The notes under the pieces are model-generated. The model searched no databases. It was given only the letters and a program-made list of their open reading frames with translations, and had not been told where the DNA came from. Positions 55,991 to 64,000 of a stretch of 64,000 nucleotides of DNA are shown piece after piece. Numbering within the stretch: position 1 is the stretch's first letter; each line of letters opens with the position of its first letter. Source of the stretch: Calothrix sp. C42_A2020_038 (GTDB lineage Bacteria; Cyanobacteriota; Cyanobacteriia; Cyanobacteriales; Nostocaceae); NCBI GenBank assembly GCA_015272395.1, contig JACYLQ010000001.1, forward strand, positions 62,001-126,000, given 5' to 3'. Both the position numbers and the translations under genes were made by a program.

Positions 55991-56608
55991 TTAACTTTGT
56001 AAACTTGGTTCACCAAACTCATTACTTTCCACACAGATTTGATAAGTACTAACAGTCAACTTCACAAGACTTCCCAAAGGGACATTTTGTCCTGGTTTTG
56101 GTTCTTGGTCCATAACTATTTCATCTCTTTTACTACTGTCTTGAATATTAATTCTCTCGATTCGGAAATTATTATCCTGAAGTTCCTCCCGCGCTTGTTC
56201 AAAAGGTAAATCAATTACGTTGGGGACTTTTATAAGTTCTAACTGATTTCCTGGTTTGTTAACAAACAGCGTGACTGTACTGTCTTGTCGTACAAGAGAT
56301 TTAGCGCCTGGACTTTGGATAATCACATGCTGCTTTTCGGCACCTTCAGATAATTCCTGAATTTGCACACGCAAACCATTGTTAAGAATTTGCTGTGCAG
56401 AATCTAAAAGAGGTTGATTAATTACTTCTGGTAATTGAATATTAGAAACAGAAGTCGATTGGGCACGGCGTGCTAAGAGAATCAGAAAAATCAAGCTAAT
56501 TGGAGAGTAGCCAAGTAGCATGGTCAAAAGTATTATTTGTGCTTTTGCTTCTGGGTCAGCAATATTTCTGCCGAGAATGAGAGCAAGCAACAATCCTTGA
56601 GTATCCAT
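55991..56608 (-). CDS. Membrane-anchored PASTA-domain protein
   Basis: 205 residues. Residues 1-50 have two hydrophobic segments (LLLALILGRNI and IILLTMLLGYSPISLIFLILLARR). Then two PASTA-like units: VINQPLLDSAQQILNNGLRV with VIIQSPGAKSLVRQDSTV, and KVPNVIDLPFEQAREELQDN with DEIVMDQEPKPGQNVPLGSL. PASTA domains bind peptidoglycan or stem peptides. The fourth gene of the operon; it may anchor the hydrolase complex at the envelope. Confidence 0.78.
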   Translation of the reverse strand: MDTQGLLLALILGRNIADPEAKAQIILLTMLLGYSPISLIFLILLARRAQSTSVSNIQLPEVINQPLLDSAQQILNNGLRVQIQELSEGAEKQHVIIQSPGAKSLVRQDSTVTLFVNKPGNQLELIKVPNVIDLPFEQAREELQDNNFRIERINIQDSSKRDEIVMDQEPKPGQNVPLGSLVKLTVSTYQICVESNEFGEPSLQS

Positions 56609-56653
56609 AATTGTTACAAAAAGTCTACATACCTCACAACACCCCTTCAGTTG

Positions 56654-57289
56654 TTACTTTTTGCTGCCAAAATTACCACTCAGTGCCAAGATGAGAATTA
56701 GTGTGGTTGTGTCGAGACCTCCTATACTTCCACTTCCTGATAAACTCATGCCATCACCACCAAGACCACCAACTAGTAGTAAGGGAAGTAAAAGACTCAA
56801 AGTATCGTTTGACTCTACCAACACGTTGACCGTTTCATTATTAATTGTAATGGCCTTGCTAGGGGGTTTAATTAACAAAGGTAACAAAATCAGTAATTGA
56901 AGCTTTTGTTGTATTTCGCGCTTCGTATTTAGATCTTGTTTCTTACGCTCGCTGATTTCCTTTTTCAGTAATGCTGCTTGACGACTTTGTTCTGCACTAA
57001 CAGAGTTGAGGCGTGTGTTAACTGTTTTAATTGCGTCAGAATTAGTCTTGATTTGTGAACTAACTCGTGTCAGAGCAGCTTGTAACTGAGTTTGAGTTAC
57101 ATATTGAGACATTGGCCTTGGCTGGTACAACCGACCTCCTGTTGCTGTTGGTGGATAGTTCCAGCGACGGCGGCGACGTTCACTCAAGTCACTTTGATCA
57201 GATTCATCAGATTCATCATACTCAAAATCTTCTAAAATTCCCTCTAAAGTATCTAGGTCTTCGGTAATTACAGAATCATTACTGTACAT
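56654..57289 (-). CDS. Hypothetical coiled-coil protein with hydrophobic C-terminus
   Basis: 211 residues. An acidic N-terminus (SDESDQSDLSE) is followed by RRRRRW, a Tyr/Pro-rich piece, and a coiled coil at 65-130 (TQLQAALTRVSSQIKTNSDA, LKKEISERKKQDLNTKREIQ). Two hydrophobic stretches follow (LQLLILLPLLIKPP, SLLLPLLLVGGLGGDG), and a Gly/Ser-rich end with LILILALSGNFG. It may insert into or line a membrane. No family recognised. Third gene of the operon. Confidence 0.62.
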   Translation of the reverse strand: MYSNDSVITEDLDTLEGILEDFEYDESDESDQSDLSERRRRRWNYPPTATGGRLYQPRPMSQYVTQTQLQAALTRVSSQIKTNSDAIKTVNTRLNSVSAEQSRQAALLKKEISERKKQDLNTKREIQQKLQLLILLPLLIKPPSKAITINNETVNVLVESNDTLSLLLPLLLVGGLGGDGMSLSGSGSIGGLDTTTLILILALSGNFGSKK

Positions 57290-57300
57290 ATATTTTTTCC

Positions 57301-57855
57301 TTACTGATAAGGGTTTACTCTTCTTGAATTAAGATTATTGGGTATTTTCTCTTCACGACGTGTAAAGCTTTCTTGTTTATGACGATACACTACGGGCATC
57401 ACAAACTGACGAAAAAGCTGCTTGTCAGGAGAGAAAAAACCTGGATAGCCTTTACCCTCACACATTTCGCATGTAGAATTATCTCCCCAACATAAGTAAC
57501 AAGCCCCCAAAGCCGCTGCTAACATATCATTTCTAGCTCTTAGTTCTTCCAACTCTGCATACATGTCATTCACTTTTTGACGTAACTGATTTACAGCTTT
57601 TGCCATTTCTTGCGAATGAACCTGAGCGCTTGCTATTTTCTGGCGTCGTTCAAGTAAGTCTAAGTCTGTATCTTCATCAAATGAAGATTCTTCTTCAGGT
57701 TCTGCCGTAGGTTGTTGAATTAAATAGTCAATGAGCATGGCAGTGTTAGGGTCTGCATCGAGTTGAGAAAGCAATAGTTCTTTCACAGGCAGTCTACCTT
57801 TAGAACTAGAGGCACTTAAAGCTTGCAGAAGTAAAGAAGTCAAATCATTACTCAC
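57301..57855 (-). CDS. Hypothetical protein with CxxC zinc-finger-like motif
   Basis: 184 residues. GTG start at 57855 immediately abuts the TAG stop of the previous gene. After an acidic region and a coiled coil (QKIASAQVHSQEMAKAVNQL, MYAELEELRARND) it has CYLCWGDNSTCEMCEGKGYP, two CxxC pairs in a DnaJ-zinc-finger-like arrangement, then FFSPDKQLFRQFVMPVVYR. Probably a zinc-binding scaffolding or chaperone-type protein. Second gene of the operon; no family recognised. Confidence 0.65.
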   Translation of the reverse strand: MSNDLTSLLLQALSASSSKGRLPVKELLLSQLDADPNTAMLIDYLIQQPTAEPEEESSFDEDTDLDLLERRQKIASAQVHSQEMAKAVNQLRQKVNDMYAELEELRARNDMLAAALGACYLCWGDNSTCEMCEGKGYPGFFSPDKQLFRQFVMPVVYRHKQESFTRREEKIPNNLNSRRVNPYQ

Positions 57856-58842
57856 CTAATCTTCCTCCCAAGATTCCAGACTATACAATTCCTCAATTTC
57901 GAGAGCATCATACATCTCATCGACTTCTGTAATCCGGAGGTTTTGTTGACGATATCTGTTTACGTCTTTAGACTTCACAACTTTTGGAGCAAGATTTTCT
58001 TGATTCGCTTGTTGTAGTAAATTCATTAATAAACCTGCTCGTTGCTCTGGAACTGCTGGGTCTACCAAAAATTCACCGTTAAAATCCATTAAGTATTGAG
58101 GGATATTTTCCCCTGCTTCTTGTGTGACTGCATTATATTGAGCGGCCGCCTGATTTGCTAAAGTACCAATCAGATTTGCAAATGCTCCTAAAGGAACTAA
58201 ATTATCTCCTACAGCTATTGTTTGTCTACCAGCAGAACCCATTACCATTGCTAGTAAGGCTTGCAAAACTTGAGGCTGAAAGATAGTTGCTAATAGTTGA
58301 GCTGCAGTAGCAGGCGCTAATGTTTGCGGTTGCACTGCTGGTTGTTGGACAAATGATGGTCTGTGAGGTTGTGGTCCATACACTGGCGCCACTGGTCGAG
58401 GTGATGGTTGCGATACTTGAGTTGCTCTTTGTACTGGAGGTTTTGGTTGCGGTGTCTGAGTTACCCTTTGTAGTCTGGGAACATTAGCCGAACCAATTGC
58501 CCCACCTGCGGCAGAGCCAAGCGCACCTCCTAACGCTCCTCCCACAGGCCCACCAACTGCTGTACCCACCACAGTACCTACCACGGGTAAGGCTGCTGAA
58601 GCGACTTGACCAACTACAGGTGCTGCTTGAGAAGCAAATCTACCCAAATCTCTAAAAAAATTTTCAGCATCTTCAGGAGAAACGCTTCCTAAAAATGAAT
58701 GTTCCAAGATGCGCTCAATATCTCTTGGTGGTAAATTGCGGTACTTCGGTGCGAGAGCTTCACGCAGAATTTCATAAGGCTGTTCAAAGTCTTCATCAAA
58801 ATCAAAGTCAATTTGATTACGTTTGAGAAAGTATGGAGTCAT
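57856..58842 (-). CDS. Hypothetical protein with glycine-zipper segment
   Basis: 328 residues. The N-terminus (FEQPYEILREALAPKYRNLP, EDAENFFRDLGRFASQAAP) is followed by a Gly/Ala/Val-rich glycine zipper at about 80-118 (VGTVVGTAVGGPVGGALGGA, LGSAAGGAIG), a Pro/Gln-rich linker, a helical domain (AQLLATIFQPQVLQALLAMV) and a conserved-looking segment DFNGEFLVDPAVPEQRAGLL. The glycine zipper suggests a membrane-inserting helix hairpin. First gene of the operon. Confidence 0.62.
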   Translation of the reverse strand: MTPYFLKRNQIDFDFDEDFEQPYEILREALAPKYRNLPPRDIERILEHSFLGSVSPEDAENFFRDLGRFASQAAPVVGQVASAALPVVGTVVGTAVGGPVGGALGGALGSAAGGAIGSANVPRLQRVTQTPQPKPPVQRATQVSQPSPRPVAPVYGPQPHRPSFVQQPAVQPQTLAPATAAQLLATIFQPQVLQALLAMVMGSAGRQTIAVGDNLVPLGAFANLIGTLANQAAAQYNAVTQEAGENIPQYLMDFNGEFLVDPAVPEQRAGLLMNLLQQANQENLAPKVVKSKDVNRYRQQNLRITEVDEMYDALEIEELYSLESWEED

Positions 58843-59374
58843 GCTAATTTTCTCCTTACGTATATAGTTTTTTAGTTATTTTTTATATAGCCCACAAACG
58901 TAACTTTGTTTGAAATTAAGCGTTTAATCACCAATTACTTCCAATACCCAATAATGTAGCGATTTTGACAGAATCTGGCGAAAAAAGTTAACAAAATATA
59001 ACAATAGTAACAAAGAATATTGCTGAAAAGTTATTTAAAATCCTCGATAACTTTTACGGATGTTTCAAAGCCTTTGGACAATTTAACCCCTGGAAGGGTT
59101 GCCCAGGCGATGGGAAGCGTTCACCAAGATAAATAATCATAGTTATATTACGCATCGTCTCGATTGATTTTTATACACATACTACAAAATGTAAATTTTG
59201 TCAATCACATATAATACTTTTGTCAGGAAATAAGTCAAAATAGTAGTAGATAAAAGAATAAACATCTCCTCAGAAAAAGCAAGTGAATAAAGCGATGAAA
59301 AAGCAAAACATTATATTTGTGTAGAGAGTTTTCAAAAGACGCTTCACATAATCATCTGAGGAAGGAAGGTAAGT
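58843..59374. other. Intergenic region, divergent promoters
   Basis: About 530 bases between the divergent operon and the DUF4360 gene. It contains an AACCC...GGGTT hairpin near 59088. There is no coding region. A weak match to the 17-bp element (10 of 15 fixed positions) lies at 59344-59360 and is not claimed. Confidence 0.4.
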
Positions 59375-59986
59375 ATGAATAATAAAAACTTCTGGAAGGC
59401 GCCAGTCGTGCTTGCACAAACTTTCTTCGCAACTGCAACGATGATGGCAGCTTTTGTCAGTCCTGCCTTAGCAGCACCAAAAGTTGAAATTCTCGGTGCT
59501 GGTTACGGTGGTAGCGGTTGCCCTCAAAACTCCGCGAATGTTACCGTAAGCCCTGATGGTCAAGAGTTAACTATATTATTTGATAAATTTATAGCTCTTG
59601 GAAATAATCCTAGAGAAAGTCGCAAGAGTTGTAACTTGACCATTCCAATCAAAGTACCTCAAGGTTATCAAATATCACTTTACGATGCTGACTATCGAGG
59701 CTATGTTGCTCCTAGAACCACTGGGCAACTAAGAGCAGAATACTTCTTCGCTGGTGGACGTGGACCTGTTTTCTCAAGAAAATTCACTGGTGAAACACAG
59801 TACAACGTTCGTGATAGTCTTGCGACTGTTGCTGATGTTTGGTCACGCTGTGGTGACAGTTTGAATATGCGGGTGAATGCTGCGATGGCTGCTAGTGGTC
59901 AAGGTATGGCTACTGTTGACTCTTTCGATCTTGCACACCGTGGTTTAGTTTATCACATCAGATATCGTACTTGTCCTAACAGGTAG
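59375..59986 (+). CDS. Secreted DUF4360 family protein
   Basis: 203 residues with signal peptide (VVLAQTFFATATMMAAFVSP, cleaved near ALAAPK). The mature sequence begins VEILGAGYGGSGCPQNSANVTVSPDG, then DKFIALGNNPRESRKSCNLTIPIKVPQGYQ and ends YHIRYRTCPNR, the family pattern with conserved cysteines likely in disulfides. Function unknown. The GAGGAAGGAAGG before the ATG is a strong Shine-Dalgarno. Confidence 0.85.
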   Translation: MNNKNFWKAPVVLAQTFFATATMMAAFVSPALAAPKVEILGAGYGGSGCPQNSANVTVSPDGQELTILFDKFIALGNNPRESRKSCNLTIPIKVPQGYQISLYDADYRGYVAPRTTGQLRAEYFFAGGRGPVFSRKFTGETQYNVRDSLATVADVWSRCGDSLNMRVNAAMAASGQGMATVDSFDLAHRGLVYHIRYRTCPNR

Positions 59987-60181
59987 TGATAGAAATCGGG
60001 AATCTCAAATGACAAGCTGGCACCTGCGTTTTGGTGCGTGACGCTACCCGGTTTGACTTGGAGGGAAAGAGGACAAGGCAGGAAAACTGAACTGTATTGG
60101 CTTATATGCTGTTTGCCTCTCATCCCCCAAGTCTTACCTCAACAAAAATAGGGGGTTGCTTTTTTCATATGAACTGAAAAA
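59987..60181. other. Intergenic region with a half-site of the GATTCCC family
   Basis: GGGAATCTC at about 59995, eight bases beyond the DUF4360 stop, matches one arm of the GATTCCC hairpin family; no partner arm is present. A CCCCC...GGGGG arrangement followed by TTGCTTTTTT near 60150-60166 is a possible terminator for the plus-strand gene. Confidence 0.45.
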
Positions 60182-62116
60182 TCAGTACTGTTGTTTAGTA
60201 ATCTTTTCTTCAGTAGTATTTCCTGTACCTAGCCAATAATTCATGTTTTTAGGAATTTTTACATGAGTGAGGTAAGCAGATAATTCTTCTCCTTCTAATA
60301 CTTCTTTCTCTAATAGAATATCGGCGATTTCTTTTAATAGGTCTTCATTCTCTCTAAGTATGATAAAAGCTAATTGATGCGCTCCATCTATTATTTCCTT
60401 AACTTCTTGGTCAATTTGTTCGGCAATTTTTTCGCTAATCATTCTCCGCGAATTGGTAAAATTATTTAAAAATTGTTGTTGAGTTTTCTCGAAGGTAATA
60501 GGCCCTAGTTTTATACTCATTCCATACTGTGTTACAAATCTTTCCGCTAAATCTGTTGCTTTCTGAATATCATCACTGGCGCCAGTCGAAACCTTAAAAA
60601 ATATTAACTCTTCTGCTGCACGTCCACCTAATAATGTAACAATGCGTCCGCGAATTTCATCCTCTGTCATCAAAAAGCGATCTTCCTCCGGTAGTTGTAA
60701 TGTATAACCTAATGCAGCAATCCCACGGGGAACAATTGAGATTTTCTCAACATGACCTGCACCAGGAATAATTGCAGCAATTAATGCATGACCAACTTCA
60801 TGATAAGCAACGGTCTTTTTCTCTACTTCATTAAGAATGCGAGATTTTTTTTCTAAACCAGTTAAAACCCGTTCAACAGCTTCGTTAAAATCAGCCATTG
60901 TCACTGCATTATGGTTTTTTCGTGCTGCTAAAAGCGCAGCTTCATTCACCAAGTTAGCTAAGTCTGCACCTGCAAACCCAGGTGTTCTGGCTGCTAGTTT
61001 TGGTAAATTCACATCATCGGCAAGTTTTACTCGTTGAGCATGAATTTTTAAAATAGCTTCCCGACCAATTTTATCTGGTCTATCGACAACTATTTGACGG
61101 TCAAAACGTCCAGGACGAGACAATGCAGGGTCTAAAACATCAGGACGATTCGTGGCAGCGAGAATAATTACACCCGTATTTGTATCAAAACCATCCATTT
61201 CTGAAAGCAGTTGATTTAAGGTTTGTTCCCGCTCGTCGTTCCCACCGAGCATATTTCCAAAACCCTCGCGCGATTTTCCCAAAGCGTCTAATTCATCAAT
61301 AAAGACAATACACGGAGCTTTTTGTTTTGCCTGTTCAAATAAATCACGTACCCGTGCTGCACCAATACCAACAAACAACTCAATAAATTCCGAACCAGAA
61401 ATAGTAAAGAAAGGTACCCCAGCTTCTCCAGCAATAGCTTTTGCCAAAAGTGTCTTTCCTGTTCCCGGAGGTCCCACTAACAAAACACCTTTCGGAATTT
61501 TTGCACCCAAGTTAGTATACTTAGTTGCGTTTCGTAAAAAATCAACTATTTCTTGCAATTCAGCTTTCGCTTCATCAACTCCTGCAACATCGTCAAATTT
61601 TACTCCTGTACTACCTTCAGAATAAATTCGCGCTTTACTTTTACCAATCGTTAATGCACCAGGATTATCCATTCCAGAACGATTAAATATTAAACCCAAA
61701 AGGCTAAAAAATATCAAAGGAGGTATGACCCAACTGAGTAAAACTAATATCCAAGCTATATTATTAGATTCAGCGGAATATTCAACTTGATGCTTACGAA
61801 GAATTTTTGGTAACTCGACATCGTTCGGAATTGGTGTCGTTATATATACATGTTTTGATTTAATTTTTGGCTGTTGGATATTTGTATCTTGCTTCAGCTC
61901 ATACTTAATACTCTCCTTTCCAATAGACGCGCGGATAACTTTACCCGCCTCAACTTGCGAAACAAAAGTACTATAAGGAACTCGCTTATCAGAAGATTCT
62001 ACCCAAAATAGCAAATTAATAAAAATCAGCATTATGAACCACAAAAATAAACTTCCACCAATATGTTTAGGTTCAGGTGATTGAATAGGGGTTTTACCGT
62101 CAGTTTCTACTGGCAT
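60182..62116 (-). CDS. ftsH: FtsH-type ATP-dependent zinc metalloprotease
   Basis: 644 residues. Two N-terminal membrane segments ([17 protein letters not shown] and [20 protein letters not shown]), then the AAA module: GPPGTGKT (Walker A), IVFIDELDA (Walker B), [20 protein letters not shown] (second region of homology), and the zinc site [10 protein letters not shown] with a later Asp. The C-terminal tail ([15 protein letters not shown]) is longer than the housekeeping ones. FtsH removes damaged membrane proteins. The upstream region has copies of the 17-bp element. Confidence 0.95.
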   Translation of the reverse strand: MPVETDGKTPIQSPEPKHIGGSLFLWFIMLIFINLLFWVESSDKRVPYSTFVSQVEAGKVIRASIGKESIKYELKQDTNIQQPKIKSKHVYITTPIPNDVELPKILRKHQVEYSAESNNIAWILVLLSWVIPPLIFFSLLGLIFNRSGMDNPGALTIGKSKARIYSEGSTGVKFDDVAGVDEAKAELQEIVDFLRNATKYTNLGAKIPKGVLLVGPPGTGKTLLAKAIAGEAGVPFFTISGSEFIELFVGIGAARVRDLFEQAKQKAPCIVFIDELDALGKSREGFGNMLGGNDEREQTLNQLLSEMDGFDTNTGVIILAATNRPDVLDPALSRPGRFDRQIVVDRPDKIGREAILKIHAQRVKLADDVNLPKLAARTPGFAGADLANLVNEAALLAARKNHNAVTMADFNEAVERVLTGLEKKSRILNEVEKKTVAYHEVGHALIAAIIPGAGHVEKISIVPRGIAALGYTLQLPEEDRFLMTEDEIRGRIVTLLGGRAAEELIFFKVSTGASDDIQKATDLAERFVTQYGMSIKLGPITFEKTQQQFLNNFTNSRRMISEKIAEQIDQEVKEIIDGAHQLAFIILRENEDLLKEIADILLEKEVLEGEELSAYLTHVKIPKNMNYWLGTGNTTEEKITKQQY

Positions 62117-62240
62117 AGTTTATTGCTCTCCTAAGTAAAACCTGTCAAAATTGATTACTAGAGCTTTCTATGGGTTGACTTAATTTTCTTGCCCTGTCAA
62201 ACTATCTACTTTGAGTCTAGTAATGAGTGTAGTAAAACAA

Positions 62241-62257
62241 CTTGAGGACTTTGTGAG
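62241..62257 (-). promoter_or_regulatory. Conserved 17-bp element upstream of ftsH
   Basis: Plus strand TTGAGGACTTTGTGAGG, perfect at all fixed positions, 125-141 bases upstream of ftsH and in gene-sense orientation. Confidence 0.75.
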
Positions 62258-62331
62258 GGGTTCGATATTTAATAAACAAAAGTTTTTCTTAACAACATCC
62301 AAAATTAAAAAAGACCCAAAATCAAAATTTT

Positions 62332-62355
62332 AAGCCTGCCGGGAGCAGGCTTTGT
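62332..62355. terminator. Hairpin AAGCCTGC/GCAGGCTT
   Basis: An 8-bp perfect stem around CGGGA, followed by TTGTTTGT on the plus strand, located between two copies of the 17-bp element. It looks like a terminator but no upstream plus-strand gene is known, so it may end a short transcript. Confidence 0.5.
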
Positions 62356-62377
62356 TTGTATAGTCTTACCTATGGAT

Positions 62378-62394
62378 GTGAGGATTTTGTGAGC
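62378..62394 (-). promoter_or_regulatory. Distal copy of the conserved 17-bp element
   Basis: Plus strand GTGAGGATTTTGTGAGC, two mismatches to the consensus, 262-278 bases upstream of ftsH in gene-sense orientation and 434 bases before the FAD gene. Confidence 0.6.
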
Positions 62395-62827
62395 AAGTCT
62401 CATTTTTGACATTCAATCTGATAATTTTTCTGAGATGACACTGTTACTAAAAGTAAAGATATTTTATACAAGACTAATAAAAGTAAAGTTTTTTTTCTAA
62501 CACAATTCAGATGAGCTAAATAGTGATAACTTAATAATTGAAGCCGAAATAAAGCTTCCCTGGCAGATAAAACAGCCAATGAGAACAAGTTAAATTCAAT
62601 TAAGGAGTAAAGCTGTTGCATCATCTGTCTCGTCAACAAACAACAACACCCAACTCGAAAGCTTACATTTCCTCATGATTGTAGTCGGTTAGGGGGCAAT
62701 ACAACTAAATGTTCTATTTCACGGCGAGTTGTGAAATTGGTAGCTGTAACCCTACGTAGCAGAACGAATGAGAGGAAATAACTAAGCAGGTCGTAGCTTG
62801 GGTGTTATTGTTTTGAGATTTAAATTT

Positions 62828-64000
62828 ATGCCATTCATGAAAAGTTACTCAACCGACATCATTATTATCGGTGCAGGCATTTCTGGACTAGCAGCAGGTT
62901 GCTATGCTCAGATGAATGGTTATCATACCCAAATTTTTGAGATGCACAACCTGCCTGGTGGTTTATGCACTGCATGGAAACGCAAAGGTTATATATTTGA
63001 TGGTTGTATTCATTATCTGTTTGGCTCTGGAAAAAACCAGCCATTTTATCAAATGTGGAAGGAATTAGGAGCAGTTCAAGGTCGGCAGTTTGTTCATCAT
63101 GATGAATTTATGCGGGTTGTGGCGCCGGATGGTAAAACTCTAATTGTCTACACAAATCCCAACCAACTCGAACAACATATGCTAAGTCTATCGCCTCGTG
63201 ATCAAAGGCTGATCAAAGAATTTTGTGCGGGTATTTGGGATTTTACTGACTTTGATATGTCTTTACTCCAGCAGAAACCAAAAGTTTTGATGAGTTCTAT
63301 GGACTGGCTTCGCTTGAGTTGGAAAATGCTCCCTTTTGCTGGATTACTTTCAAAATGGGGAAATATCTCTGCATCAGAATTCGCCAATTTTTTCCAAGAC
63401 CCTTTTTTACGTAATGCAATTCCACAAATGTTTGCTTGGAAAGATATTCCTATGATGGTTGGAATGTCACTGCTCGCGTATATGTATAACAAAAACGCTG
63501 GTTTTCCAATCGGTGCCTCACTCGAATTTGCACGCGCGATTGAAAAGCGCTATTTAGAATTGGGGGGTAAAATTTATTACTCTTCCCAAGTTGAGCGAAT
63601 TCTAGTAGAACATGACCAAGCCAGAGGAGTAAGACTGTACAGCAATGAAGAATATTATGCTCATCGCGTCATCTCAGCTTGTGATGGACGTAGTACAATT
63701 TTTTCCTTGCTAGGAGGTCATTACCTCAATCGCCAAATCAAAAAACTCTACGACGGTCATCTACCCTTACACTCGCAACTTCAAGTTTCTCTGGGTTTAA
63801 ATCGCGATTTATCGAGGGAACCTCACTGGGTTACATACTTGTTAGAGCAACCGATAATTATTGCTAGCGAAAAACGTTACGAAATCGGTGTTAAACACTA
63901 CTGCTTCGACCGCTCCTTAGCTCCTGCGGGTAAATCAGTAGTTATTGTTATGTTACATACACCTTACGATTACTGGCAACGCATTTATGGAAGATCAATC
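62828..64000 (+). CDS. FAD-dependent oxidoreductase of the phytoene-desaturase/carotenoid-isomerase group (partial, cut by window end)
   Basis: 391 codons are present without a stop, so the protein continues beyond the window. The N-terminal Rossmann FAD motif DIIIIGAGISGLAAGCYAQM and the following PGGLCTAWKRKGYIFDGCIH are classical for the NAD(P)/FAD amine-oxidase/CrtI-like fold. An ATG lies at 62828 (another in frame at 62837). The substrate is unknown; related genes are annotated as NAD(P)/FAD-dependent oxidoreductase or all-trans-retinol-saturase-like. Confidence 0.88.
   Translation, partial: MPFMKSYSTDIIIIGAGISGLAAGCYAQMNGYHTQIFEMHNLPGGLCTAWKRKGYIFDGCIHYLFGSGKNQPFYQMWKELGAVQGRQFVHHDEFMRVVAPDGKTLIVYTNPNQLEQHMLSLSPRDQRLIKEFCAGIWDFTDFDMSLLQQKPKVLMSSMDWLRLSWKMLPFAGLLSKWGNISASEFANFFQDPFLRNAIPQMFAWKDIPMMVGMSLLAYMYNKNAGFPIGASLEFARAIEKRYLELGGKIYYSSQVERILVEHDQARGVRLYSNEEYYAHRVISACDGRSTIFSLLGGHYLNRQIKKLYDGHLPLHSQLQVSLGLNRDLSREPHWVTYLLEQPIIIASEKRYEIGVKHYCFDRSLAPAGKSVVIVMLHTPYDYWQRIYGRSI

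Larger units (their letters stand above)
62117..62827. other. Long divergent region between ftsH and the FAD oxidoreductase gene
   Basis: About 710 bases with two copies of the 17-bp element, a hairpin at 62332-62350 and no convincing ORF (a 79-codon frame at 62400-62639 on the minus strand has no start signal or recognised family). Possible site of a small RNA or long leader. Confidence 0.45.

Noticed and set aside
59344-59360. Candidate 17-bp element before the DUF4360 gene
   Set aside because: Only about 10 of 15 fixed positions match and it lies 15 bases from the start codon, where an operator is unlikely.
62400-62639. A 79-codon minus-strand frame between ftsH and the FAD gene
   Set aside because: No start signal and no domain; the region instead has regulatory elements.
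1-64000. HIP1 (GCGATCGC) sites
   Set aside because: None was found in reading through the window; the iterated palindrome here is GGCGCC.

Overview
The window looks like chromosomal DNA of a filamentous, probably heterocyst-forming cyanobacterium of the order Nostocales. Supporting signs are the low GC content, a five-gene bidirectional hox hydrogenase set, cyanobacterial families (DUF1816, DUF1400 hydrolase, AMIN-domain TonB receptor, a CBS-CP12 fusion, an FHA-type exoprotein) and several intergenic palindromes. The usual HIP1 octamer GCGATCGC was not seen. Instead the palindrome GGCGCC recurs roughly 65-70 times by eye, far above the handful expected. The genus is not determinable from the sequence alone.

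Region 1 (0.2-19.6 kb) is mostly housekeeping and envelope genes: a Tat-exported GH10 xylanase, a nuclease-like protein, aroB, a Tat-exported ferritin-like protein, an MFS transporter, a CobW GTPase with a DUF2237 gene, a multi-helix membrane protein, a DUF697 GTPase, tpiA, folP, a stomatin-like protein, a DUF1400 hydrolase, a Wza-like polysaccharide exporter and an ABC ATPase.

Region 2 (19.7-29.4 kb) has a large FHA/TPS exoprotein, then a minus-strand iron/heme uptake operon (ABC ATPase, TonB receptor, binding protein) behind a Fur-box-like site and without a local permease. Around it lie decayed fragments (HlyD adaptor, Rpn/transposase tail, PPIase-like N-terminus) and a roughly 310 bp MITE-like element.

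Region 3 (29.4-50 kb) looks like a fermentation and low-oxygen island: pyruvate formate-lyase, CBS-CP12, a hydrolase lacking its nucleophile, a dihydroorotate-dehydrogenase-like protein, a GCS2 ligase, small envelope proteins, hoxW, hoxEFUYH, a P-type ATPase and a divergent MetK. Seven genes of this island and ftsH share an upstream 17-bp element (consensus in gene-sense orientation CCTCACAANNTCCTCAA). Nine copies were found, eight of them serving as the gene-proximal copy in the same orientation. It contains an 11-bp-spaced direct repeat and suggests an undescribed regulon, perhaps governed by a response regulator.

Region 4 (50.6-58.8 kb) is a compact six-gene minus-strand operon of unknown purpose. 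It encodes a Gly-zipper protein, a CxxC zinc-finger-like protein, a coiled-coil protein, a PASTA membrane protein, a subtilisin with an unusual C-terminus and a 901-residue peptidase/muramidase/esterase polyprotein. Neither large hydrolase has a signal peptide, so this is the second candidate for an undescribed system.

Region 5 (59.3-64 kb) has a secreted DUF4360 protein, a divergent FtsH and the start of an FAD-dependent oxidoreductase cut by the window edge. No rRNA, tRNA, CRISPR array or intact transposase was seen.
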